Positions 24,769 through 38,500 of a stretch of 64,000 nucleotides of DNA are shown piece after piece. The notes below the pieces were generated by a model that searched no databases, was not told where the DNA came from, and was given only the letters and a program-made list of their open reading frames with translations. The DNA comes from Leuctra nigra. Taxonomy: Eukaryota > Arthropoda > Insecta > Plecoptera > Leuctridae. Location of the stretch: the NCBI GenBank assembly GCA_934045905.1, contig OW203764.1:24912954-24976953 (forward strand), given 5' to 3'. The translations under genes were made by a program, and so were the position numbers. Numbering within the stretch: position 1 is the first letter of the stretch; every line of letters starts with the position of its first letter.

Positions 24769-25133
24769 TCATAGAAGTAATAGTATCCCTAGTGTATCAA
24801 AAAGGTAGGGTGGTTGGGGTGGCTAGGGTGGGCCTTTGGTGCAGTTACCTCCTCGTGGTGAGACCTGGGTACTAGTTGTTTCAATCTGAGCCAAATTGAT
24901 ACAACTTGCTAAACGCTGCCATAGTTTAACAATATATAAAAATGCATTTATTACAGAGAAAAAATTGACATTGATATGAAACAAATTTTTACCTCACATG
25001 TGATAATGCTAACTTTAAAGAAAATAATGTATTTAGTTAGAATTCTAAACTCTTAGAATTCATGTATAGACACCTATCATAATATTCGATTAAAATATTA
25101 GGAGATTATATAAAATGGCAAAATTCAATTGAT

Positions 25134-25749
25134 TGACCTCAAATGACCTCAAATGACCTCAAATGACCTCTTGTTCACACATTTTTTCACATTGGGTTCG
25201 ATGATAAGAGCGCCTCATAAAAGGTTTTTGCTTAATATGCGAATTCTTACATAAATTGTCAATTTAAAAAAAATTGACCCCGGGAGGTCACTAGTGACCT
25301 CAGGGGATTATTATTGAACTTTATAATACGCACATATTTTTAATATATATTAACACAAAACTAAACCAAATTTCGAGCCTTTACCTCAACAGTACATCAT
25401 TATGACATTTTACTTGAATTTAAAATTCAAAATTTTGACCATAATAGACAAATTGAGTACTTCACCCAGCCGATTTTGGTTTTAAAGTTTGTTTTTAACA
25501 ATCCTAAGAACATATTAACATAATTGAAAAAAAGAAATTTGAAGATAGCTTGAAAAATGAGGATTTTACTACTTGACCTCGCATGACCCCAAATGACCTC
25601 AGTCTAACCTTTTATTCCTGGTTTTTATTTTTTTGTATAACAAGTATGAGTTGGTGAATACAAAAAAAAATACATCCATAAAATATGTTCATTCAGTCAT
25701 GAGATATGACAATTTCTTTGATTTGACCTCTAGAGGTCACAGCTGACCT
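25134..25749. promoter_or_regulatory. right-arm clusters of AGGTCA half-sites on 10-bp spacing
   Basis: This is the mirror of the left-arm clusters: 25134/25144/25154/25164 (four perfect TGACCT), 25275/25285/25295, 25574/25584/25594 and 25724/25734/25744. The fourth site of the first cluster is intact here but is AGGTCT in the left arm. The 4-nt spacing is retained throughout. Confidence 0.5.
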
Positions 25750-26827
25750 CAGGGGCAAAAGCTCGAATGATATCATAGCTAAATCTTTTTTATATGTTCT
25801 AAGGAACATCTCTACCAAATTTCATGCTTTTATCACAAAATGCACAATCGACCCAATTTTTTCCCCTTAGCCGCTCTACTACCAGGTCTTCTATGAGATA
25901 TTGGAAAAGTTGGATCGATTTCATGAAGATATGTTCCAATTCATATCCGATTCATTTAATAAAATGCCTTACTTTAGAATGTAAGAACATTCTTCCATCC
26001 AAAAACACTTACTTGAATAATAAACATACACATCATGTCATTACCTCCCCCCCCCTAAGATCATTGTGTTCTGCACAGTTAAGTAGCCACAAATCCCTTC
26101 ACAATACACCACAAACATTTCATTTACAAGAGCTCTGGAATTGTTTGTCTAGTGCCCTCTGTTGTAGTGGGTTTGTTTAATTAATAGCCTCGTTGCTTCG
26201 AGTGTTAAATACCACCCCTCCACCCCCCCTCCCCACCCCCTTTACATGTTAGTGTTGACGCATGTCGTTGGAGGTAGAAGATATTGCAACTCGTGCTTCT
26301 GTTCCGACAAATAGAATCGGCGATATGAATACTTGTATTGCTTTTTCAGCGATATGCTTCACCTGCAGCGTTTTGTTAAAGCTTTGCGTAGTGTAGAAAG
26401 CACGTGCCGTTTCTGATAGATGATCTAAATGTTTTACACATTCTAAAACTTTTGTGTATTTTGATATATAGTACTACATTATTTTTAGTGTTACGTGATT
26501 TGAAACAGGGACTCGCACGATGAAAACAAAGTTATATCATAAGAGAACTATTTTCCCTGTCAGTAGCCCCTAATTAGAGTTTGAACTGAGCTGCTGTCAA
26601 TTCTATTCTATAAGTAAGGCGTAACGTATACAATTGGAACAAAAGACGAGATAAAACTTTATGGATGCATTTTTGAAACTGTATTTGCCAAAATCTTTCG
26701 ATTTTAAACTTAAGTGTTTAAAATATACGAACAAAATCACCGTTGCAATAACGATGATGAATAAACACTGTTACAATAAACAATACAATTACTACAATAC
26801 AACAATACACACAATTACTTGATGATT

Positions 26828-27347
26828 ACTAGGAAATCGTTTAGTGTAACGCGTTGATGAGCGAGTAACGATACGCGCAACATTTCCAACCGAACACTGC
26901 AATTTGAATAACAGATTAATGCACCATATGAAGTGTATGCTTTTCGATAAACCCTTTTGACAGCTATTTCAAAACTCTTAAAATGGCAAAATGTCCGTAA
27001 ATTCTTGACCGATTGGGCTGAAAATTTGTAAAATGTGAGGCAATGTTGGTCTTTACAATTGGAGGATTTGGATGCAATTCATAACCCTAAAACTATACGA
27101 CAGTCTCTGAAACTGTGAAAAAAAACGATTTGATAGGTAAATAAAACGGTGTGAGCTATACTTTAACTTTTCAACAATCAGAGGGCAGCGCTAAAATACT
27201 ATGCACTATACGTCAGAATGATATTTTTATGTGTGCAAAATATCAGCTCGATCGAAAAAACCAAGTAAGATGTGGCGGCGGACTAAACAAACAAAAAAAG
27301 AGAAAATGTCCATAGTGTCAAGTGGAGGCGCTCGCCACGCTCGTTCA
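26828..27347 (+). repeat. dispersed repeat family R, copy a
   Basis: It opens ACTAGGAAATCG and 'taacgcgttgatgagcgag' and closes GGCGCTCGCCACGCTCGTTC. It contains family phrases such as 'gaccgattgggctgaaaa' and 'atatcagctcgatcg'. About 520 bp. No coding potential. Confidence 0.65.
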
Positions 27348-30300
27348 ACAAGAGACTATAGCCAAAGAAAACAAACCATTAAAGTCAAAACTAATTATGC
27401 GAGCGAAGCGATCGTTATAATGGTACTCTTACTGTACTAATTGTCTGTATATTGTTCGTTTTTTGTGGCACCGTACAAAAAATTTGTCGATCGATCGTGT
27501 TCAAATTTTGAACGTCAGACAGATGAAACAATCGGTCAGAAATTATGTACTCATGTCATTCCAGCGAACAGGTACTAGTCTAGTTTCAATCAAAATTCAC
27601 AGACTGGATGAAAAGTTCTAAAGAACCGTTTGATCGATCATCTTCAAATTTTGAATGTTATTTAATCAAAAAAAATTGCAGATTTTACACATTTTTAGCC
27701 TTATCTATCAAGAACTTCATTAGTTATTGATATTTATATTGTCATTATAATATAATAATAAATAATGTATAAATATTAAATATACATAGTCCATTAACAT
27801 ATCCATTATATGATGTGCTTAGAATAAGACTTTCCAAAAAAGAGAGAATAATCTCTCGAGAGTCATGTTTTTAAACAATCAAGTGTATTTACTTCCTGTA
27901 TTGTAAAAAAACAATTCGAAAATAAACTGAAACTGAAACTCAAATTTGTTTATCGATCAATACACCTCGACTTAGTCACTTTCAAATGATAGGGTTTTTC
28001 TTCACAGCTTCTTTCCAAGGTCTGTACCTACAGCAAAATGAATTATCATCGTATTAATTTGTTTGTAACACAAATGCTTGCCATCAACTCAACTCGTTAC
28101 AAAGGGCGTTTTCCTAGTATGAAATGTTGCACCCGCCATACGAGTATTAGAGTACATGTATGTTCGCGCTATTCTCGTCTCTCTATATCGCCGTGTCATA
28201 ACAAGATTCTATCGACAAGTCGAAGATTTTCCTACAATATCTGATAATTGAATCCTCCAACGCCTTGACTTGTCAATATCAACGAATCAATATCATAACG
28301 ACACTGAGCTCTTCGGAAAAACTCTGACAGGAGAAATTTCACGACAGAATTAATAATATTTTACTTGATGGTCGAAGAGATGACACGAGAAATTACTTCC
28401 CAGTTTCCACTGATGCTTTCTTCTCTTATTTTACTCAGACTCGTTGTTTTGACATTTAATACTTATCGATAATGTGACAAAGAAAACTGTTTGAGATGAT
28501 TTTACTCTTCGAGAAAGCATCACTATCAATCAGCGATCCAGGTGTTAATATGACAGGTGAAACACGAGAAGTGATGAGCGAAAGAATATTGCTTAAGGAT
28601 GAACCAGCGCTTTGAATGACTATATTCATATTATGAGATAAATTAATTCAGAAAACACATTTTTAAACTTTTAAACATAGTTTTATAATGTAATATGTGG
28701 AGAATAATACTATATGAGATGATGAGAATTTTTTTAACAAAGTTTTCGTAAAATAATTTTGTTAAGAATACAGTAGTGGTTTTGACTAGTTCAGTTGTCC
28801 CATGTTAAATGGCCATATATGAACATTTTCAAACATTTAAATGCCATTATCTCAGAAATTAAGTCGGTGACAAGAGTATTTTAAGTTTTCAATGCATTCA
28901 ATATTAGTCGTAGAATGTTTCTTTAGTTTTCTGTAGAAATTGTTGGTGCGGATTAAAAATAATTTAGAAAAATTTAGGAAATTAATTCGTTCCCCCATAA
29001 GAGCCATGTAAAAATCTCGAACTTTGAAAACGTTTTACATAAAAGTTAGTTCGGTAAGGTATAAATTTTTTGATCTTATATTGTAGATAATACTATAAGG
29101 AACAAAATGAAATGGTTTGGAAAAAAATTGTTGGTAGATGACCTGGCGCTGGTTCATCCTTAAGAAATGCAAGAAAATTCTAAGGGTTTGAAATATTGAA
29201 GCTTTCTCAAAACATCTGGTTGCTTAACTTTACTCTCTGCAGGATCTTTCGTATAGTTCATTATTACCAAAGAGAGTGCATGAAAACCTTACAAAATAAA
29301 AACAAATATAATACGAATCTACTGTACTGAATCATCTCTTTGCAATAAGTCTATAACTATGGACAATGACAAATCGTTGAAAAAATAATAGAGAAAAATA
29401 TCATTTATACATCATAATTTTATAATATGCTCCCTCCTAAATTACGAAGTTTAAGAAAATATGAGATGTAAAAAATATCATTAGAAAATGGGTCTCCGAA
29501 AACATTTCAAATACATGTCTTAAATTGTTGAATTTAGGATACTTAGTATTTAGTATGATTACTCCTTGAGTGTTTTAGAAATGTATTTTTGGTGTCTAAT
29601 CTTTGGTTTATTATAAATGGTTAGTTTTATAATTAGTGTGTAGCCCCGCAGACATCCAGCCTATTGATTTAACGGGGCTGCAATAACATGTAATTTGCAT
29701 TTTTCTAAATGAAAACTTTTAAAAAAAATTAGCATAATTATTTCTACTCTGAATTCATAAAAAGTAATTTTGAAAAAGGTCAACTCAATTCACTACTCAC
29801 TGACGTCTCACATTTGATGAGAAACTTCCACGATGTATCGCCTTGAGCCACTCTGACATGTCTTGTTTCTCGTTATTCCAGAACACTGCTTCTGGACGTG
29901 GCAGTAGGGAGATAGCATCTTATTGACAGGAGCTCCATGAGATCTGGGACTCGAAGTAGAGTCACTCAAGCAATACAATGTAAGCAATGTTAACATGTCA
30001 GAGATGAACAAAAACGACAAGTACCGAGTTAGTTTGTGGTCGAAATAACCATTAGAGTGCATCAAACAGGGGTGGAACTTCCTGTCAACTCCCGGAACAG
30101 AGCCATGAAATAATAATCAGATGGCGTCCCAGCATGATGTTATCAGTGTATTGCATATCACAGTTGGAGAGTGTCTCTTGGGGCAATCTATAATCTCTGA
30201 AAGGGTATATTTACAAAGCTCCAATCATGGTTAAAACGTTCAGTATGTTTGCGAAATTACTTTGTCACCCTGAAGCTGAATTTCAGTGTGACACAGGTTT

Positions 30301-30651
30301 AACAAATATTAAAGTAGTACCTATCCGTGTTATTTGTTCGGAAACCTTTGTTCTTCAATATGCTGTCAAAATGAGTTTTAAAGCCACATTTGTTCACTGT
30401 CATAATTAAAATTTCATGAAAGTACAACCGCAAAGTAGACAGCAGTTCAAAATGGACGATAATTATTTCGCTGTGGGCGTAATGATCAAAGAAGTGGCCA
30501 AAATTGCCAATTGCTATATTTTTACACGGCTATTTTTGGGAGATCTCCGCCATAACTAAAAAAAATACCTAACTGTTTTATTGTTGAAATCAATTTTTCT
30601 TAAAACTAATTGAGTTATAATAATTGTGCAGACATTCTGTAGTTTTAAGTA
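27348..30651. other. no recognisable gene
   Basis: AT-rich, without long frames. A small imperfect hairpin around 29641-29682 (TAGCCCCG paired with CGGGGCTG) is the only structure noticed. Confidence 0.5.
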
Positions 30652-31541
30652 ACTAGGAAAACGCTCTGAGTAACGCGTTGATGAGCGAGCACGGATAACG
30701 CGCAACACCTCGAACCGAAATTCTGTTTATCGAAAATGTCCTTAAAAGCCAATAATTCTTGAATTTCGTCACAGACTTGTATGAAAATATCCAACAATTC
30801 CTAAAATATTGGTCCCAATAACCACGCAAAGTTTTAAGTTGATCGATTGAACCTTTATGATTAAACGATCCCTTGTTAATTTCCAAAAATCACAGGATTT
30901 CGTTCAAATTTTTTTTAAACGGTCATATCAGTTTCATAATATACTACGTTTGAAAATTTCTGCTCCAACAACCTTGAAGTGAAGATTCGAAGATGCCGTG
31001 AAATATGAAATTCGTGAAATATGACAGCCAATTAACACGCAAAATATCCGCAAACTGTCAAAAACTTTTGAATTGAAACACAGTTTAGTCTGAAAATTGT
31101 CAAAAATACAGATAATGTTTGACCCGATGACCATGCAAATTTTCAAGTTGATCGGTCAAACGGTTCTGGTTTAAATTTCAAAAAGCACATGAAATATTTT
31201 TTTAAATTTTAACCAATGGGAGGATTTGGCTGAAAATTTGTAAAATAAGAGACAATGTTGGTGTTAATGACCATGCAAAATATAAGGTCGATCACATTTG
31301 TCGAAGTCTATTTTAATTTTTCAGCCTATCAGGAGATGTTTATTTAAATTTCAACCAATCTATGGATTTCAAAAAAAAAATTGGGTCAGCAAACAGAAAA
31401 GGTTGTCTCTACATGTGTGCAAAATTTCAGATCGATCGGTGAAACGGTGCAACTTCCATTGCTCCAGGTAGCAGCCAAAAAAAAAAAAAAAAAGAGGTCC
31501 GTGCCAAAAGAGCCAAAAGGAGACGCTCGCTTCGCTCGCTC
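30652..31541 (+). repeat. dispersed repeat family R, copy b (longest)
   Basis: It opens ACTAGGAAAACGCTCTGAGT, then AACGCGTTGATGAGCGAGCA, and ends AGACGCTCGCTTCGCTCGCT. The interior repeats variations on 'caaaatttcagatcgatcgg', with a 19-base A run near 31478. At ~890 bp this is the fullest uninterrupted copy. Confidence 0.7.
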
Positions 31542-32383
31542 AAATATCTACCGCCCTGCTGAAAAATCTTGTGTATCAGTATCACCAACAGAATATTTAA
31601 TTTGCCAAATCGACTTAGGTGGATTCTGTTGAAAAACTAACCTTGTAAATGCTCTATCACTCAGATTTTGAGAGTATAAAAATTCGTAATTTTGATATGA
31701 ACCAAAGTTCTGTTGCACTGTGTGATTGGGATACGTATGAAGCTTACACCACGACTGACAGATTAATGTTAATTGTGTAAATTAATTGAATTAGATCATT
31801 AATCCAATTGATTGTCTGTCAGTGAGGCTTGTGGAGTTCAAGGACAAACAGTGAGGTGGGGATGTGTTACGGAACTCCATCAAACTTTCAGCCTCGTCTA
31901 ATTTCCGCCCTCCAGGATGAAGTGTGTGTACAGCTTGAGTGCAAGTAGACACTTGCGTATGAAACAAATATCATACAATATCGACGGATTATCGACTTTT
32001 GTTATCGTGCTGATCAGAACCACGAGAAATATTCGAATTGGGATTAAACCTTTTCAGTATAATGAGTTTCAAATCGTATTAAATTTTGATAGATTGTGAT
32101 TTAATACACTAGATTTTGCATAATCTACAGAAATAAACAATCAGTCAACAGGTTGCCTAGCAATAAAACCAAACTAATTCGCCCTAACTTCGGAAGCAGT
32201 TTTGTTCAATTAGTAAATTGCACACAGCTGTACCATACGAATACACCATTCTATTTTATGATTATTGGCAATGACATAAAAGAACAACCTCGGAATGGAA
32301 GACTTCGATTTTAATTTTATTCGCAGAATCTTTTAAGGAAATAAAAGAATATAAAACATTAACAAATATCCCAATATCAATTA

Positions 32384-33013
32384 CCGGGTGGCCCAGAAAA
32401 CTTCCAATGGCCAGGACGCTGTTTCTTCAAAACTACGTACGATATCAAGCTGAAAATTCAAATTATATTGAAAATATATTAAGATCGATTGTGTAAAAAT
32501 ATCAATCAATTTGAATGAAAAGAACGAAATTTATGGAGTCTTGAAGTTGAGCGTAAAATCAGAATAAGTAAATTATTTCTAAACTTTTATTACACACGTT
32601 ATAAAAGTGATTTCTTTCCCACTAAATATTCTGTTTTCAAGCTCAACTTCAAAATTCAATAACTTTCGTTCCATATATTGATATTAATTGAAATTTTTAC
32701 ACAATCGATCTTAATCTATTTTCAATATAATTTGAAATTTTCAGCTGGATATCGTACGTAGTTTTGAAGAAACCGCGTCCTGGCCATTGGAAGTTTTCTT
32801 GACGCGCGCTATTTGAGCTCCGTATAATCTATTTTTTGACAACCAAATTTGAACAGCTGTAACTTTTTCCCTACAATAGTAATGTTTTTGAAACTTGCAC
32901 ATATTAAATTTTGGTATGTTTTCTATTAGGTGTACAAATTTCAGAATCCTATCTATAATAGTTTCGATATAGTGACCTCTCAATCAGGGTGATTTATTTT
33001 TTGCGCCACCCGG
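32384..33013. mobile_element. second copy of the TA-flanked foldback element
   Basis: Same family as 13185-14253, with TA at 32382-32383 and 33014-33015. The right end is complete (GGTGATTTATTTTTTGCGCC then ACCCGG). The left arm has a deletion that joins the terminal CCGGGTGGC directly to CCAGAAAACTTCC. The central region folds on itself. An 80-codon minus-strand frame is a by-product of the arm sequence, and I recognise no domain in it. Confidence 0.8.
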
Positions 33014-33117
33014 TATAATTCGTCTTATCTAAGGGGATGGTTACCCCTTCAATGTCTGGCTGTTTCTCCTCTAAATCGTTGCTCTTAATTAACTTCATAC
33101 GTAGAGCTGAACGCCAT

Positions 33118-33245
33118 TAACATGTTCTAAATAATAATAGTTGAGCTCAAGTGTCAAGAAGAAAATGCAGAATCGTGTAAATACAGAATTGTTTTAAAAA
33201 TGGGAATGTCACACAGTTGTTAAAAAAACAGTAGGTACCTACCGT
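33118..33245. mobile_element. decayed half copy of the 37501 MITE family
   Basis: It shares ACATGTTCTAAATAAT, GTTGAGCTCAAG, GTCAAGAAG and CGTGTAAATA with 37560-37690 in the same order. The left terminal repeat is missing, and the right end reads ACCTACCGTGTATATT. Confidence 0.45.
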
Positions 33246-34980
33246 GTATATTCGAAATTATAAGTTTTATAACTGATGTCATCTAGTGGGAGAGTTCTTT
33301 CATGATGTCGTTGATAATTTTTGCTTTGGATTGAAATTGAAATATTGTATCTGTGAAATCTATAACTTCCGCCATTTTCATTTGGATATACATTCTAAGC
33401 CAATTATAATAAGAATTTCCTAATATTTATAACAGCTCTCTGGTCTCCATCAGTCAGTTCAGTAAGACGAGGGCTTGTAGGTTCTCAGACGCGTTAACTT
33501 TGCAACAACAAACTCCCTCGTTGCCAAATCATGATGACGTCAGATGGAGGTAAACTGCTATTATACAACACTGCAACGCGTCATCTTCATCCTCATGTTC
33601 CATTCATAGAGAGAGAGCAGCAATAAAGCAAATTAATTATTGAAAATAAATTAATATTTTGACACTCATTTAATTTCAGCATATTTTTCTAAATTCTTAA
33701 TGTTATCACTATCAGGTAATAATATAGTCTAGTCGGTGTTAACAACTAACTGCTATTGTTGATATAGTTGGGGATTGTATAAGTTAGGTAGGTGCTCGAG
33801 TTATAGTATCTATTCTTTGAGTGTTCCAATAAACTCCTATTCTGTATAGTAATAATGTTTTAAAATCAGTCTGTGGCTCTGTGCTTGAAAAGCTGCAATG
33901 TCTGAAAATCTTTGACTTTTATTACTGGCGGAACAAAACGAATGCAGCCCGTTTACGAGTTGTCTGGAAGCGAGAGATGTACGTGTATACATCTAATGAG
34001 ATTTACATAATCGAGCTGTAAGTAGTATTGTCCCGAAGGATATTTTTTTTAAATTGTATAATTTAATTAATTGTAGTATATTATTGATAAACGTTAAAAT
34101 TTGATCGAATTATATGTACCAAACTTATGAACGGAAAATGAACAAATGTTCAAGTTTACATTTATAAAATACAAGATCCTGTTCTAATACTTTTAACTAG
34201 ACCGTTTGAAACATTCTCTTCTCTCCTCTCCAACCCCAGAGATGGTGTTTAATATCACTAAAAGGCTGGGCCTCGAGGCTCAGGAGGCAAAACATTATTA
34301 AGTCCTAAATTGGGCTGTAACATTTTTGTTGATAATGTTGACAGTCGACAGTAAATAGAAGGCAAATCTGCGCGGAATTGCCTTACAATTTCCTCATCAT
34401 CGACTGAAGATGCAGATGCAAAACATCACTTTCAGCCCTTTTCAGGGTCAACCAGAGCATCATACAGGCACCCTCGGGATATGCTTGTTCATTTACTTGT
34501 TGATTGTAACAATTGATGCACTTTTCTATATAAATGTAATATCATGGATAGTAACATGCATTTAATTTATATTTGGAAGTTAATTTACATAAAACAGGGA
34601 GTCGATATTATTACACCAGATCAATAAGCGTCGTGTTTGTCCCACTAAACTCTGTTCTAATTGAGTCTGTGTATCAATGTAAGTGCACGCACGAAACCGA
34701 TCAGAAGGGTGCTTCTAGACGGAGGGTAGCTGATGTTTTTCGAGACTGGGAGAGCGAAGTATCCTCTCCCAGGTGTCACTGTAGTCTGTACAATTATAAT
34801 TCATTCAAATGAGATTTTCTTGAATATTAATCATTTAAAGTTGACATTTGAATAAGAACTGTACGAAATCGTAACAAATGCATTAATTAATCTGGCGAAG
34901 AGAGTCTTTTGGTCAATTCTGAAATTAGGGAGAAGCTTGGTTATGAAATCAACGCTTTTGAGTGACTAATCGTGACTAAC

Positions 34981-35395
34981 ACTAAGAAAACGCTCTGTGT
35001 AATGCGTTGATAAGCGAGCCTGTGAGCATTAATATGCGTGTGATAGTTGCTGCTCTACAGACCTTTGAAAAGAGTAGTGAAGACAACCCAATGAAATGAA
35101 TCAATGAACACTGACTAAGTAATTCATTATCGATGTTGACGTGACAAAATGTCAAAATAATTTTAAAATGTCAGTAGGTACCTTTGAAATTATTGACAGT
35201 CTGAAAATTGGTAATCTAATAAAATGTTTTTGAAAATGAAATGGTCAATTTTGGTAATGAAATGAAATGATGAAATCATGTAAAATTTGAATTTGATCTG
35301 ACAAACGGTTCATTTTTACTTTTTAACTATAGAGGATTTACTCAAAAACTGTACCGGAGTACGCAAACAGGGTAGTGCCATTGTTACGCTCGCTC
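34981..35395 (+). repeat. dispersed repeat family R, copy c (shortened)
   Basis: It starts ACTAAGAAAACGCTCTGTGT, then AATGCGTTGATAAGCGAGCC, and ends TTGTTACGCTCGCTC. Length ~415 bp; it lacks much of the interior of copy b. Confidence 0.55.
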
Positions 35396-36249
35396 TATGA
35401 ATTCTTCTTCGTTTGTAATGGTTTGCTCGTTGTTCAGTATTTACTGCTCACTTCAACCCTAGGCATCATTGTTGATCATTAATCGATCAACAGTTCAAAT
35501 TATTACAAACGTTCTATTTTCACTGCGCGGTTTGCTTTTCAACGCGTCATGATATACGCTTCAAAGCATATAAAAAATTTCTCCAATCCCAAAATAGATT
35601 ATCGACGTTATGAAATTCAAAACGTAGAGATGAAAATATTTGATTGGCGCCGCTCCATGAGAATAATGCATTTGCATATTATATATTTCAAAGAGACGCA
35701 GCTACCGAGACTATTCGAACTTTCTTCATGATTCTCGAGATGTGATGAAAGAAGTTGAGGCTGAGGGAATCACATCATTTTCCTTCACGAACACGTATTG
35801 AGCTCGCACTTATGTCTGTCCGAATCATCACTTGAGATGGCCAAGCTTCCTTCTTCATATCCTGACACAATGTGTGAGGGGCATTGACAAACTCAACTAT
35901 TATTTGGGGACATGTCGCAGATATGACACACAGTGGTTCTCTTCCTTGAAGCGAATAGGGAACTGATAACACGAGGGGTCTCTTTGCTTTGTGCTCCTGA
36001 CAGCAGCTGTTATCATCGTCCAAGTCTCTAGGTCCTTCATGACAGTAAAAAGCTCTGATGCGAGATCTAATATTGAAAGTTTCAAAGTGCTTCCAACCGC
36101 ACAAACATCCTTAGGGTTCCAATGCTACTCAGAAAGCAATAAAAGGAAAATATTAAATCAATTACAGCTTCAACAACAAAATATCTTAGTAAATAAATAA
36201 ATAAAATACACTATTTTAAGAAAATTTGTTTTAGAATCTGCTATTTTGT

Positions 36250-36690
36250 CCTAAAAATGCTGATATAAATTCGAGGATCGAGGAAATACAAGGGAAATAT
36301 CGAGGAAATATCGAGGAAATACATATGAAAACAATCTTATCTCATGCGTCAAAGGAGCAGTGATAATTTCATTGAAACTGCTTTGAATAAATTTGCAAAT
36401 ATTACAAAACATTGATAAGATGTCAATAAAATGTCTTTGCATGCAAAATTTTAAGTTAATCGGCCAAACGGTTCCACTTTCAATTTTCAACCAATCAGAT
36501 TATGTTATTCAAATGTGAAATGTCGGTCTGCACAACACCTAGATGGTCCGACGATGAGTGCGTACATTTCAGCTCGACCAGAGAAATCGTGCGACCTCTA
36601 GGTAGTAATCAGCGACAGGAAAAAAGAAAAACGGAGATCCGTGCGAAAAGCGTCGAGAGGAGTCTCTCGCATCACTCTCTCGACTATCTC
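36250..36690 (+). repeat. dispersed repeat family R, copy d (5'-truncated)
   Basis: Only the 3' part is recognisable: 'atcggccaaacggttccact', 'acatttcagctcgaccagag' and a degenerate end, GTCTCTCGCATCACTCTCTC. The canonical 5' start is missing. A short minisatellite (unit ~ATCGAGGAAAT) lies at 36276-36320. Confidence 0.45.
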
Positions 36691-37500
36691 ATAAGATTGA
36701 TGGATGTCAATCCGCTTGATACTAAAATAAAATTATTGGCACATCACTTGTGACTTGCTGGTGACAGCGGAATAAGAAATTCCCTGAAACCCTCACATTC
36801 AGCAGTAAAAATGTACGACTTTCTCTTGCAATGGGTGGCGTACGTTTTCAACGGTCTTTGTACGGTTTTTACGGGTTTTCGTACGTTTTTGTACATATCT
36901 GAGAATATTCTTTGGAATTGAGAGCTGGAAGTAATAGTAATGATTGCTTTATCTCACTTAATTTTTTGATGTTTATCAATAGGTATGCCCCAAAAATTAT
37001 TCGAATTAATCTACTGTCATAGATTACTACATCAAATTACTCAGAAGTTACTCTAGCAAACGCATGACTGAATTCAAGATTTGTGTCGTTTTATTACACA
37101 TTTAAAAATGATGCACTTGATCAGCGCGGGAATCTGTAGTCGTTCACAAGCAGCATTCAGTAAGCAGAAGCAGCCTTAGGAAAAACTTTTGTTTTAAAGT
37201 TCGTTGTTGAGCGGCACGTTTCGCCAATGTTTTCACCGGAGGCACGTTGCAGGTTTGATTTGAAGTAGAGATGATCGACTGTTGGCTCAGCGTTGTGGAT
37301 GCGAATATCCCGATGTATACCAACTCGTTCAATCACATTGCAAAGAAGTTTCGAACAATTCGAAACGTGAGGAATCACAGTTTCGAACAGATGTAAACTC
37401 CTGGAGAGCATGAAAGACGCATAATTTTGCAGTATGTGCCTTTTCAACCTGTTTCGTTTAATTTTCAAATCAGAATTTCCCATAAAACATTTCTTAAGAT

Positions 37501-37692
37501 CAATTTACACGGAGCAACTTCTTGTTCAACTTCTGTGCCACACTTCTTGATGGAAATTAGAACATGTTCTAAATGATATAAAAGTTGAGCTCAAGTTCTG
37601 TGTCAAGAAGAATTGCTTCGTGTAAATATAAAATTGTATGAAAAGTGCAAATGTGACACAGAAGTTGTTTACGAATTGTACCGTGTAAATTG
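37501..37692. mobile_element. 192-bp MITE
   Basis: The ends are CAATTTACACGG and CCGTGTAAATTG. Inner segments also pair (CACTTCTTGA with TCAAGAAG; AACTTCTGTG with CACAGAAGTT). A related, decayed right half lies at ~33118-33245 (AGTTGAGCTCAAGTGTCAAG, ATGTCACAC). Confidence 0.65.
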
Positions 37693-38431
37693 GGCTTTAA
37701 AAATGCGTCTCCTTTTAATACTGAAGATTGAAGAATATTGTCTCCGTGGTTTTTATTTCTTACAGTTGTTGGAGCACTGTCCGGATTTGTCAAACTGCGA
37801 TATTCAACATTCATATAAAAACGTATTTTCAGAATCATTCTAGAATGATCTGTACGTAAAATAATTTTTAACGAAGTCCTTAGATTAATTTAAAAGTGAA
37901 AATGATAATATTATCTACTCGTAATGATCGCTTTTTAAAGCAAATTACAACATGCAAATCGTATTGGACAATCAACTCTTGCAATACAATTGGATTTCAG
38001 AGTTCAACTCTGAGTCTAACTTCAATTTCATGGTGTAAAGTTGACTTAACGCGTTTCCTCACTCGTTTCATAGTAAACAGATCTTCTGAAGAACATGACA
38101 CACCAAGAATAGTGTCTGCGAATTGTTTGAAATAAGTAGAGCTATACGGTAAGAGAATATATTTCACTGGAACCCCATCGCTACTTGTAGAACGAATTAC
38201 CTAAGCTCTAAGAACAAAGGACCATTTCGCCTTTAGTCGAGTATGAAATAACTATTTGCGATTCGGCCGTGCGACAATGATGCGATTACTTTGCGGACAT
38301 GGTCGAGCATCGCCATTATTATACAGCCAAGGAGGAAATTAATCACTTAATCTTTCTGGGACACGCCGTGCATTCTTTATTAGCTTTGCTAATTTCGTCG
38401 GTTCAGCAAACACAAGTGCTTTGAAGATCGT

Positions 38432-38500
38432 GCAATAGCGAGACTCTGCAATAGCAAGACTCTGCAATAGCAAGACACTGTAATAGCAAGACTGGGGTAA
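38432..38500 (+). repeat. 16-bp minisatellite, about four copies
   Basis: Consecutive units read gcaatagcgagactct, gcaatagcaagactct, gcaatagcaagacact and gtaatagcaagact. Each differs by one or two bases. It lies outside any recognisable gene. Confidence 0.75.

Larger units (their letters stand above)
22683..25849. mobile_element. 3.17-kb palindromic transposon-derived element
   Basis: The left arm 22683-24026 (1344 bp) is the reverse complement of the right arm 24494-25849 (1356 bp), with a 467-bp single-copy centre. Identity appears very high; the visible differences are small indels near 23700/24820. Both arms carry the C-terminal part of a CXC-domain transposon-type protein followed by ~1.07 kb of non-coding sequence. 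The structure is two 5'-truncated copies meeting head to head, or a snap-back duplication. The outer ends read GATTGTGCATTTTGTGATAA, and I see no target-site duplication. Confidence 0.85.

Noticed and set aside
35775..36104. 109-codon minus-strand frame
   Set aside because: No domain recognised and no splice or promoter context; overlapping frames of similar length suggest chance.
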